In this document: positions 53,477-62,161 of the stretch, in pieces
Numbering within the stretch: the stretch's first letter is position 1
Layout of the letters: each line of letters begins with the position of its first letter
Origin: Phytoseiulus persimilis
Taxonomy: Eukaryota; Arthropoda; Arachnida; Mesostigmata; Phytoseiidae
Assembly (NCBI GenBank): GCA_037576195.1
Contig: CM075104.1
Location: 15,144,211-15,208,210, forward strand
Length of the DNA: 64,000 bases
Direction of reading: 5' to 3'
Notes under the pieces: generated by a model
Database searches by the model: none
What the model was told of the DNA's origin: nothing
Seen by the model: the letters and a program-made list of their open reading frames with translations, nothing else
Translations under genes and position numbers: made by a program

Positions 53477-55466
53477 GTGAGTGCTCAGTTGAAGTCCTTT
53501 CGGATACTCCTCCGAGCCATCTCGAGAGGAGACCTGAACCGCTTGATAGAGGATCGGGAGAGACAGACTACCGGGACGCAAACTGAGAGAAAGCAGCGCG
53601 CCTTCGGCGAGCCTCAAGGTTCTCCTCTTGCTCCCCAATGCTCCCCGTGACTCGCTGGGACAAGGTCTCCCCGCGCACTCTCGTCGTTTTCGAGCTGGAC
53701 AGGATGCACCGAAGTGACTCGTGGCAAGTTGGCAGTTCTTGGCAACTCTGTTTTCGCCGCCGTTGTTGTTGATCCAGTGTGTGACAATTGCTGCTTGCGA
53801 CCATTGATGACGTCTCTTGGCCCTGATTGTTAAGGCTTTGCCGACTGCGGGAGCCACAACACTTGGTGCGTTGGTTCCTTCGTTCGTTCGTTTGCGCACT
53901 CGCTCCTGCTTCCGTGCTCCTCATCCCGGCCGCTGCGGCTTTCAATGGTCTGCCAGAGAGACCTGTTGAAGCACAAAGCCACAGCAGGAGAGCCAATCAC
54001 GTCGGGGAGAAAGCCTGGATCTGACTTATATTGTTGTTCGCCATTATGACCAGGTCGGCTGGCCGACCAGCTTGCCGGCCGTTCGATCAGTACGGCAGTC
54101 CTGGAGGCAGACAGGCGCTCGGTACGCCTGCTGGCTCATCGGCCTTGGGCAAGAAGTTCGAATGAGATTTTCATGCAGGGCATGCTCGGCCCCTCAGTTC
54201 TCTCAGCCATGTTCCTCCTCGATCGGATGAGTTTGTACGAGTTCTCCCGAAATTAGGAATTGTTCCAATGCGATCACAGCAGACCTGCTTCCTGTGAGTC
54301 TGCTGGAGGTGGCATGTGCTGTCTTCCATCGAGGATCCACTCATCCAACACGAGGTGTTGTCTTTTCTTCTGATCATAGAAAGCATTGAGATGACGAAGG
54401 CAGTTTGGCCAGAGGTGCACTTCGAAATAAGCTCCGGGAAAGCTCATACCATTGTTCTTGCACCTCGATCTCGACAGCCGGCTCGGTCACCAGGAGCTCA
54501 GTTCCACCTTCCCGGGAAGCTTCGTGGAAGATTTCCCAGATCGTTGGAACTTTTCCCCATAATGAATGATAGGCTAGCGTTTAATATTGCAGTCTTGGAA
54601 GCATCGACGAGGCCGCCAACTCCCCACGTTCGATTTCAATACAACGCTCGCGCCGGTCCTGTCCTTCGGGACCGCTGGAAACTCACCCCAAGACTTGGAA
54701 ACAAAGGCAGGATCCGAAAACTCTCCTGGAGTCGTCTCTTTCCTTCATGGAATGCCAGCGGTCGGTGTCTGGCAGCCTGGTGAGCATCATCCGAATTATT
54801 CTAGAATGTCTCGAAGAGGGAGGCCGTTATTTCACAAGCTCTTAAATTAGTTAGGTACAGGATATTCTCGCTCTCCGGACTCCATCCTTTTCCCCTCGTT
54901 TAGAGTGAGTCATCCTTGCGGCCTCCGCTGCGGATGCTATGAACTCTGGCTCCAAAATGTTCCTCTGAAATGCTTGAACAATGTTCCGGCCTTGATGAAG
55001 CTGGGCGCAGCACATTGCTTATTAGTGTCGTTGGCGGTGCCGCGGCGGATGTCGCCGACATCGTTGCCGTCGAAAGTTTATTTTCCTCAGCAAAAGGAAG
55101 AGGTCCACAAGAGATAAAGCTCCTTCGCTTCATCAGTCATGTGGCGACAGCGTCAGCGAGCGCGTCGACAAATTAACACAATTTATTAAGAGACCCAGCG
55201 CTCGAGAAGGGACAGGAGGGGACAGGCAGTCTGAGGGCTTCGGGGGACGATTCCGAGGAGAAGCCTTCAGATCCCGCCTTGTTCACACTTCGTCCATTGT
55301 AGAGCTTTGGATTCGGATACCCTTGTCGACTCGAGCTCGTTCCGGAGGTCAACGAGACCCATGAAGATGAACGTCGTTTGAGATGAATCGCTCTCCGGCA
55401 ACGAGTTTCCGAAACCGGGGTCTCCGGCAGCCGCGGACGCTGGGAGGCTTGCCCAGCCTATTTCAG
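53477..55466. other. Possible intron of the membrane-protein gene
   Basis: If the exons at 53359-53476 and 55467-55824 are joined, this is a GTGAGT...TTTCAG intron of about 2 kb. Nothing in it is recognisable. Confidence 0.35.
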
Positions 55467-55824
55467 TACCGTTCCGCGGGGAGAGGATTCCTAGAACCTT
55501 ATCTCCTGGTTGTAACAAACTGTTCACAAATTCCAGTGGAGAACGTTCCCAGGGTGCGACATCACTCATTCCGGAAACCACCTAAGCAACCCCTTCCAGT
55601 TAATCCTTACGAGTCCACTTCTGCGTCATCCACAACTGTTCTCTCATTCACTTGGCTAATGGCAGCTGCAGCACTCATTCTCTGCCTTCTATTATCTCTG
55701 GCTCTGAACTGCTTCCTGTGCCGGAAAAGATCTGGACGTGGCAAGAGGTCCTTCAATGAGAAAAACCTCCCACCGTACCAAACGTACGAAGCTACAAGCT
55801 CTTGTGGGAGCTCATCGTTCGCAG
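55467..55824 (+). CDS. Membrane protein of unknown family, penultimate coding exon (stalk, transmembrane helix, cytoplasmic start)
   Basis: The exon follows acceptor CCTATTTCAG in phase 0 and ends at GCAG|GTATGA in phase 1. It reads YRSAGRGFLEPYLLVVTNCS (one N-glycosylation sequon, NCS), then a Pro- and Ser-rich stalk. Residues about 58-84 of the exon form a strong hydrophobic helix (LMAAAALILCLLLSLALNC), followed at once by CRKRSGRGKR, a stop-transfer cluster that places the C-terminus in the cytoplasm. The tail has a tyrosine motif (PPYQTYEA). Later acceptor-like sites (55535, 55599) could shorten the exon at its start. I do not recognise the family; adhesion or guidance receptors have this layout, but no domain is visible. 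Confidence 0.6.
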
Positions 55825-55949
55825 GTATGATATGCCCTCGACCCCTCAAATGTTCCTCAGTTCAATACCCTCGATCGTGCCCAGAATATCACTTTTCTGA
55901 ATCAGCCTTCGGTTGCCGAAATATTCTTCTGCATTCCTCACTTGAGATA

Positions 55950-56288
55950 CAGTACAACCTCGATTATTTCAACCCCAATTATTTCAACTTTGAATATTTC
56001 AACTTTGATTATTTCAACCTCGATTATTTCAACTCTGCGGAACAGGGCGAAAGATGTCAAGCGGAAGCGTATTTTCATGTGGAAGATGAATCCATAGTTC
56101 AAAATCTTCCATCGTCAATATATCTCGTATGATTCTGGATCGGTTAGCGTTCCAACTCTGACTCCCACCCCCGAATCGGTTGTGGAGTCCAAGAATGTGG
56201 TTGATTTTGTCATCTCTCGATTATTTCAACTTTCGATTATTTCAACTCTTTTTTGCATCAATTAGTTGAAATAATCGAGGTTGTACTG
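55950..56288. mobile_element. Pogo-like non-autonomous DNA transposon (MITE), 339 bp
   Basis: The ends are perfect 24-bp inverted repeats: the left begins CAGTACAACCTCGATT (55950-55973) and the right is its exact complement (56265-56288). A TA dinucleotide lies outside each end (55948-55949 and 56289-56290), as expected for target-site duplication by the Tc1/mariner/pogo superfamily. CAGTA...ACCTCGATTA termini are typical of pogo-type elements. The interior has no transposase, so it must have been mobilised in trans. It sits wholly within the last intron of the membrane-protein gene (55825-56493) and makes up half of it. Confidence 0.88.
55957..56031. repeat. Five-unit 15-bp tandem repeat inside the MITE
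   Basis: Five consecutive 15-bp units of consensus ACCTCGATTATTTCA, the variable positions being bases 3-8, continue directly from the left terminal inverted repeat. Two further copies in the same orientation lie near the right end at about 56217-56246. The array therefore looks like local amplification of the terminal repeat. Confidence 0.85.
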
Positions 56289-56493
56289 TATATAGTATAT
56301 ATGGGTTCCAGTTTAGGGTTCGCCCGTAACGCAGGGCCGTCACTCACAAGAGCTTTTGCTTTCCCATTCGCTTAAGCCGGTTGAAACAATGAATAGCTTT
56401 TCGTACCATATTTGGGTGACGAAGCGTGCCTCCATCCTGAGCAACCGAGAAAATCTCCCCACTCACAGGCTCACGCGTTCCTTCTACTTCCAG

Positions 56494-56645
56494 GCGATGG
56501 AGAGTGCGAGAGCGTTCTGGACGACACTTCATCAATCGCATCATCCGTCCCTTCGCATTCGGGATTCGTGATTAAATATCCGTCAAGGCCACCGCGCCCA
56601 GAAGACATTTACGGCTTCACAGTTTATGGAGCGAACCGCTACTGA
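56494..56645 (+). CDS. Membrane protein of unknown family, last coding exon (cytoplasmic tail)
   Basis: After acceptor TTCTACTTCCAG this exon continues the phase 1 frame of 55467-55824. It encodes a Ser/Asp-rich tail with SVLDDTSSIASSVPSHSG, then a Pro-rich stretch and IYGFTVYGANRY before TGA at 56643-56645. The phase match, the acceptor and a poly(A) signal 224 bp beyond support it as the true 3' end. The tail holds several Ser/Thr and Tyr residues. No homologue recognised. Confidence 0.6.
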
Positions 56646-56868
56646 TCGAGAGAGTCCAGGACACTTTTCGGTTCCCCTTCCCCGATAACTTAATTTTGAA
56701 GAGCCGACCATGCAAATGTTTGCTTCTTGCTGTAATGACCTCGAATGGAGTGTCACCAATATATGTCCACGCCCCTGATATCTAACTTATTTATTGAAGA
56801 TCATAACAATATCAAGCATATATATTGCCTATATTTTAGAAACGGCGGAGCAGCTTTCGGGTGACTGG

Positions 56869-56874
56869 AATAAA
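56869..56874 (+). terminator. Likely poly(A) signal of the membrane-protein gene
   Basis: AATAAA lies 224 bp after the TGA at 56645. Another AATAAA at 56929-56934 could also serve. Both sit within about 50 bp of the minus-strand signal assigned to endophilin-B. Confidence 0.5.
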
Positions 56875-56914
56875 GTAACTTTCACGATCGAAGAGGTCCT
56901 CATTCAATCAAACA

Positions 56915-56920
56915 TTTATT
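56915..56920 (-). terminator. Likely poly(A) signal of endophilin-B
   Basis: An AATAAA on the minus strand lies about 1.25 kb beyond the endophilin-B stop, in an A/T-rich patch. A second minus-strand AATAAA at 56795-56790 is an alternative. Either gives a long 3' untranslated region across 56.9-58.2 kb. Confidence 0.45.
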
Positions 56921-58165
56921 TAGTTATTAATAAATTAACAGTAAAGCGACGAGGTACGAGTTGTTGACTGAAGTATCCTTTTTCTTCATTTTACGTTAGG
57001 GCCTCTTACTAGAGTAAAATATCGTGTTACGAAGAAGATCTGCTGTTTCTGCAGCTGAACCCGTCAGTACATAGCGCGGTATTGCTTACGGCTTGTAGGG
57101 CACAAACTTATCAAAACGTTACTGTCGACAACCTGATTCGGTTGGTGCGGTCGACCGACATTTTCATCCTTCTCGCCTAGTATTTTACATCTTGATGCTA
57201 GCTCGTGGGTTCTGTTCTGCGTGCCTTCATCTCACTCCTAGTGATATGAATTAAGTACATGCGAATCATGAAACAACGACTCTTCACATAAATCTTAAAC
57301 AGTGTCGTTGAAATAGGCTAGCGACTTCGAAGTTTACCCGGAACAGCGAGTGTAGTCCTGATCTTCCGAACGGGAGAAGAATAGCGCTAGAGAACAGGTG
57401 TAAATTCACCAAACTCTACAAAATCCTCTTGTACAACAAAGAGAGAGGGAGAGATTCATGGAATGTTATTTCTGACGACGTCTCGTCCGGCTCAAGTCAT
57501 CGACGAGATCGCCTATCGAGTTCTGCTCTCACGCCTGTGGTGGATGAGGCCGTTTTAGAAAGATAGCCATCAAATCTCTTCGGAGAACGAAGACCGCTCG
57601 CATCAAACGGCATTCTCAGACAACGCACCTGGGCGTCCGTTTGAGAATTTAGCGATTCATGCGCACGAATCGATCAGATTATCCAACCGCTGATTGCTTT
57701 ACTTCGTTGAACTGTACCGTCGGGATCGCTCCAGTCTTTTTCTCTGCTCTTCATCATATTGTCGGTTTGCTGCTGCTACAGATTTAGCGAGATGATGTAA
57801 ATCTAACAGTAATGCAGTGAACGCCTGGATGCAAAGCTCTCAGATGAAATCACTGTGCAGCAGCGATGTTTGCAGCGAAAGATCAATGCTCCCTACCTAT
57901 GACGAAGAGGTGACAGAAACCTGTGAAGGTCGTCGAAACGGTCAACGAAATCGATAGAGCTCGGAGGGAGAACGAGAGTAGAACATTAGTAGAGACGAGT
58001 TGTCAGAGCGATATTGCACAATACTGAGATGGCTTTGACGCGCCAGACTATTTCAATCAGCAGTGACTCATGGGAACTATAGGCTGAGGTTGCAAGGTTT
58101 ACTTTCAAGACCGTCGATCGACGCAAGATCATTCCTTGGAGAGGATTGGATCCGAATTTCATCAC

Positions 58166-58285
58166 CTAGTTGAGGAGAATCTCGAGGTAGGCCAGTGGCA
58201 CTTTCCCTGCCTGCTTCGTTTCCGTTCGCTGAACCATGACGAAGTCGGGATCCAAGTCCGGTGGACCGTCGACAACATCCAGCAC
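58166..58285 (-). CDS. EndoB: Endophilin-B exon 8 (residues 317-355): second half of SH3 and stop
   Basis: After acceptor GTTTCAG the 120-bp exon encodes VLDVVDGPPDLDPDF, then GKVPLAYLEILLN and a TAG stop at 58168-58166, aligning with the family C-terminus KVPITYLELLN. The SH3 tryptophan of DxDWL in relatives is Phe here (residue 331, codon TTC). Confidence 0.94.
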   Translation of the reverse strand: MLDVVDGPPDLDPDFVMVQRTETKQAGKVPLAYLEILLN

Positions 58286-61200
58286 CTGAAACATTTAAAG
58301 ACCGTTAGAGGAGGATTCTGCGCCACCATCAGTGAAGAGTTCAGAAGCGGTAGCGCTTGCTGATGACATTCTCCCCCCCCCGACTCAAACCGCGAATCAG
58401 TTCAAAGGTGTTGGTGTATGATTACGAAAACGGATATTATAGAAAGTCCGTACCTCGTTTTGTTGGACTGTGAGTTCGGTGGTTCCTAAAGCTTCGTATG
58501 CGTAAAGGACTTTGGCCTTCCTATAGTTCGAGTTATTGTTGGGTCTCTCGATGGGTGCACTACTGACTCCTCCTTCGAACACGTTCTGGAACGCGCAAAC
58601 TTTGCCGCCCTCCGTGGAACCGTTGCCACAGCTCACGTTCATGTTCAATGCACGCAAGTCCTTCTGAAGTTCCAGCATGTGTTTTTGACATTGAGCGTAG
58701 AATGCCATCTGAGCTTCGACGAAATCGCTGAGACACCGCACATGATTTGCCTGTGAGATTGAGATGCATCAATGAATGGGTGAGCGCGGTTTCCCGACAT
58801 TAGACATTCGCTAGTTAGAGGGGAATTCGGAAAACAACCTACGTGAGTTGTGGAAATCCCTTCTAGGAGAAGCCTCGTTATTTCTGCCTGTTTGTCAAAT
58901 TCTGCTTGACAAAGCTGAACTTCTTTCTCAGCCTGTGAAGATGACCGACCCATTAGCGTTCATCGTCGTGAAAGAATCAGTAGATCCACTAACTACTCTC
59001 CTGATGGGGAGGCGAGAGAAAACTGGGTAGTACATACGCGCATCTGCGGATTCAGAGTGAACGAATCAGAAACACAAAATATCACCGGGAACAATCGGAT
59101 GCATCCATAATGATGGATCTCGATGAGGAGGAGAATAAATTCTCACGATTCGATGCGACTCTTACGAAGTCATATGCTATCTCTATCGCCGGATCAATGC
59201 GAACACATCTCTAGAGCTGGACGGATCAGTAGCGTTCGACAAGTTTCACAAATAATTTCGAGGTGCTTGGGAGCATGCAGCTTCTGTGCGTCCGAACTAC
59301 GACCGCTGTCTATGCTACGTAAATATCTACCTGATGAATCTCCTTTTCTATTTGTTGGGGATTCGCCTTGGGGGCATGTGGTGGAAACAGCGAGTTAAAT
59401 TAAGCCTACACGGATTACTCTGGTCGTTGCGAGCTCGACTATCGGACGGTGTATTTCGAGAAAAACAATACGGATGAAGTTGGCCAATCGCATGAGTTGT
59501 TGACCCTTTCTGGCAAGAGGTGAGCTCTAGCCTGCTCGAACAGACTGCGTTCGATCATTGCAAAAATATTGAGCTAGCTTTGATGGACGGACTCTACACC
59601 TACTTGAGGATCAGCAGATCGGGCCTTCCGGAGTCGATTCTTGGCAGCATCGAGATCCAGCCGTTTATTCTCCAAGATGCGACGCTCTTTCTGTGGATTT
59701 CCAGACGAAGCTTGGAAAATTGGTTCCTGTTTTCATACACGGGTCATGGGAACGCAACGGAGAGTCACTCAAAATCTTACCAGAATGGTTTTCATGTCTC
59801 CCTCCAAGAAGCGTCTGAGCGGCTGTAAGAAGTGCGTGTGTACACTCCGACCGAAATCTCGCTCAGCCGAGCCCAGATTCTTTTCCGTTTGGCCGACCTT
59901 TATCAATGCGCTGCCTGCAACACAACGAGAAATGCTTTCTTCAAGGTTCGAGACTAGGACCAGGATCTCACGAGTCGGATTCCTTACTCGGGCCTTACCA
60001 TAAGGTGTCCCTGGACCGAACGCGGCACCAGCACCCATCATGTCTTGTCCAAGGGCTTCAAGGTTGTTGAGCCGCTCGCGTTTCTTCTCCAGCTTGAAAA
60101 ATAGAGCGATGCTCAAACATTTCGATCGAAACTCTCCTCTCTGATATCGATCCACCGTAAGGTAATAGATCTCGGAACTAGCGATTCAAATATTTGACCA
60201 CTCAGGCGGATGAGTCACCTTATCGAAGAGATAATCCTCCACCCGAACGTTCGGGTTGGGCTCAAGGACTGCTTCCGCTTTGGAAACCAGTCTTTCAGTC
60301 CAGAGTTTGGTATCATCCGATCTTTGTGCAAGGCTCTCAAAGTGCGCATCCAGTTCCGTACGGCCAGCCGTACCCAGCCGTTCCTCCGTGTACTGAAACA
60401 GATGATCCTTATAAAACCCGAATCTACATCAGGCGAATTGCGAAATAATCGCTGACGGAAGGGCTCGAGTATTGCGTCGCAGGTGTTCGCTGCGATCGGG
60501 ATAAATTGAACCTCAATCGAGGTTGCGGCACTGTTCGCCATGAGAGTTCGTCACCCGCTGTTTCCCTGTTCGGAACGGTTTCACCGTGGGACACAATCGC
60601 CGATCCTGCTGTGAAACCATTCTCAGGATGCACGAGGTCTACAGCGACGGATCAATCTTTTGGATTGAATGCCGCAGATGCATTCATTCCAAGTCTTGGC
60701 TCACAAGCCGGGATCGCGAGCGCCCTCATCGGAAATACGTAGAGGAATCCGACCCAAGAAGCTCCGGCGATTCATGAGTTTTTAGCGCATGAAAACATGG
60801 AAGCCCTTGCGTCGTTTCAGTCAACTCCCGGATGAGCGGCAATAAAAACGCTGACAACTCGAAAGAACGATGGCAGCATTCAGTGTGGAGTGGGAACTGT
60901 GGAAACTGCGCTCTCTAAGACATCAGAAGCATTCCCTTTCACGCGAAAAAGCCATCCATGCTAGAGACCATCAACATTTCTAGAGACCCGAGCGGCAACT
61001 GCTCATGGTCCTCTCACTCGAAAGTTGATCATATCGTAGTCGATTGTGTTCTTAGACACTCGTTCCAGCCGATCGGATCGCGGGTCCTCAAATATCACGA
61101 TAAGAATGCCAGGGGAGCTTTGTTCAATTTGCCGCGAGGCAGAGCGCGTCTCCCAAAGGCCTTCAAGCGGACTCGTAGGATCTTTTCCGAGAAAAGCTCC

Positions 61201-62161
61201 CTGTTCTTACGTTCGAGATATAAACGGTCGAATCGACCCTCAATGTTTAGCGGAAAATCGGATTCCCATCAGCCCCGCTGAGTCGGCTTGTCCTCGAGAT
61301 CGAGAACGATAGAGGTGCGGTTGTTTGGAGGCATTCCGATTGAAAGCCCGATTCTGGATGTGATTCGCTGGCATCTATGTCCCCGCAGGGAAAGTGATCC
61401 CAGAGTTAGTTCGGTGTACTAACAAGAGCTACGCTCAACTATCACAATGAACTGAGTTTAGACAGCGTCGCTGACCACACCGCGGTCGTAGAAGACGACT
61501 TTCGGTACGAACTCAGGCGAGCTGCTGAGTCCCATATCCTCCCCAGACGAAGACGGAGTTCGAGGGCCAAACCTCTGCTAAGCATTGACAAGGGTCATTA
61601 ACAAATAGAAATTCTTCTGACTTGGATCACCGGAAATTCTCAACGCAGTCATGAGACGGAGCCTTTGGACTCTTGGCAAATGAACTTTCCAAAGAGGAAC
61701 TCTCGCTCGGGACCAGCTCGGAGGCGCTCCCATCTAATGTTGGAGCAGTCTCATAGGGTGTGCGTGGTTGCTCGAAATGAACTATTCGTCATTTGCCGAG
61801 CATGCCAAGAAGAAACAGCGGCTTACGATAGACAGACAAGCGCAATTCGTCTCCAACACAATCGATTCGGTGAAGGGCCTCACGCAGACAACTCCATACA
61901 AGCACAATTAGAACACCGTAAAGATAGCGCGTTCCGAAACGGTGACACAACCATTCACGTCAGGACCGACCTCTGGAATATCTATAAACACATCACTACG
62001 AACATCCTAGATATGAGAAATTTCAAGCGAGTTATGTTTTCGGAGGATGGCACAGTCGTCTGTCTGCAACTTCTACTCCGTGCACGCACCTGTACAGCTC
62101 GGGTGAGTGCAGTGGCCGCGTCGGACGCGAACCCCTTCAGGTTCCGTATACTGAAGTCCAT
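58166..62161 (-). CDS. EndoB: Endophilin-B (SH3GLB) homologue, complete gene of eight coding exons
   Basis: Endophilin-B proteins bind and bend membranes through an N-BAR domain and act in mitochondrial, Golgi and autophagic membrane remodelling; that role is known of the family and not shown here. Joining 62161-62090, 60392-60219, 60092-59999, 59914-59781, 59690-59604, 58932-58843, 58750-58454 and 58285-58166 gives 1068 bp, 355 residues plus stop, close to the usual 360-390. Every intron is GT-AG and phases agree. The start is ATG in a GCGCCATGG context and opens with the family's MDF. Residues 1-24 are the amphipathic helix, about 25-255 the BAR domain (ELDAHFESL, LEALGQDM, FLEGDMKTI, RRILENKRLDLDAAK, QAEITRLLLEGISTTH) and about 294-354 an SH3 domain (KVLYAYEA to KVPLAYLEIL). 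The BAR-SH3 linker is short. The SH3 tryptophan is replaced by Phe331. The gene converges on the membrane-protein gene downstream. Confidence 0.95.
58454..58750 (-). CDS. EndoB: Endophilin-B exon 7 (residues 218-316): BAR end, linker, first half of SH3
   Basis: The 297-bp phase 0 exon starts after CTCACAG. It encodes ANHVRCLSDFVEAQMAFYAQ and QCQKHMLELQKDL (end of BAR helix 3), a low-conservation linker rich in Gly, Ser and Asn, then RKAKVLYAYEALGTTELTVQ, the start of SH3. The ALYDY-type motif is VLYAY here, with Ala replacing the acidic residue. The donor is GAG|GTACGG. Confidence 0.95.
58843..58932 (-). CDS. EndoB: Endophilin-B exon 6 (residues 188-217)
   Basis: The 90-bp phase 0 exon lies between acceptor CTTCACAG and donor CAC|GTAGGT. 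It encodes AEKEVQLCQAEFDKQAEITR then LLLEGISTTH, nearly identical to the family's EFDRQAEITRLLLEGISSTH in BAR helix 3. Confidence 0.95.
59604..59690 (-). CDS. EndoB: Endophilin-B exon 5 (residues 159-187)
   Basis: The 87-bp phase 0 exon lies after acceptor TCCACAG. It encodes KERRILENKRLDLDAAKNRL followed by RKARSADPQ, the family's KERRLLQNRRLDLDAAKTRLKKAK block of BAR helix 2. The donor is CAA|GTAGGT. The next intron (58933-59603, 671 bp) is the second longest in the gene. Some relatives carry extra alternative residues at this point, but I found none here. Confidence 0.94.
59781..59914 (-). CDS. EndoB: Endophilin-B exon 4 (residues 114-158)
   Basis: The exon follows acceptor GTGTTGCAG in phase 1 and encodes SALIKVGQTEKNLGSAERDF, then HFLQPLRRFLEGDMKTIL, the signature centre of the endophilin-B BAR domain. 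The donor is CTG|GTAAGA. The downstream boundary could be off by one base; I set it from the continuous reading frame. Confidence 0.94.
59999..60092 (-). CDS. EndoB: Endophilin-B exon 3 (residues 83-114, split codon)
   Basis: After acceptor TTTTTCAAG the 94-bp exon encodes LEKKRERLNNLEALGQDM and then FGPGTPYG, the conserved BAR segment that family members carry as LANLEALGQDM and GPGTAYGNAL. The donor is ATG|GTAAGG and the exon ends in phase 1. Confidence 0.95.
60219..60392 (-). CDS. EndoB: Endophilin-B exon 2 (residues 25-82)
   Basis: The 174-bp exon starts after the acceptor CTGTTTCAG and reads YTEERLGTAGRTELDAHFES at its start, matching the family's FTEEKLGQAEKTELDAHFE. It ends PNPNVRVEDYLFDK before donor GTGACT. 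It covers the start of BAR helix 1. A 16-bp perfect palindrome (60241-60256) lies inside the coding sequence and is most likely fortuitous. Confidence 0.95.
60393..62089 (-). other. Endophilin-B intron 1
   Basis: This 1697-bp GT-AG phase 0 intron (GTGCGT ... TTTCAG) is by far the longest of the gene. I see no nested gene in it. First introns of this kind often hold enhancers, but no specific motif stands out. Confidence 0.8.
62090..62161 (-). CDS. EndoB: Endophilin-B exon 1 (residues 1-24)
   Basis: The exon encodes the N-terminal amphipathic helix, beginning MDFSIRNL and ending LTRAVQ, where vertebrate endophilin-B has MDFNVKKL and LSRAVQ or FTRAVQ. The donor is CAG|GTGCGT and the exon ends in phase 0, the same place and phase as the family's first coding intron. 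The ATG at 62161-62159 has a strong initiation context (C at -3, G at +4). Untranslated sequence upstream was not delimited. Confidence 0.93.

Larger units (their letters stand above)
56646..58165. other. Convergent 3' region between the membrane-protein gene and endophilin-B
   Basis: No coding frame is recognised. The stretch is A/T-rich around 56.7-57.3 kb and holds the presumed 3' untranslated regions of both genes, with poly(A) signals for the two strands interleaved at 56.79-56.93 kb. Confidence 0.6.

Noticed and set aside
59520-60003. Plus-strand ORFs across the endophilin-B exons
   Set aside because: They are antisense shadows of the minus-strand BAR-domain exons, which carry the conserved sequence.
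60241-60256. 16-bp perfect palindrome ACCCGAACGTTCGGGT
   Set aside because: It lies inside conserved endophilin-B coding sequence (PNPNV codons), so coding explains it; no sign of a regulatory role.
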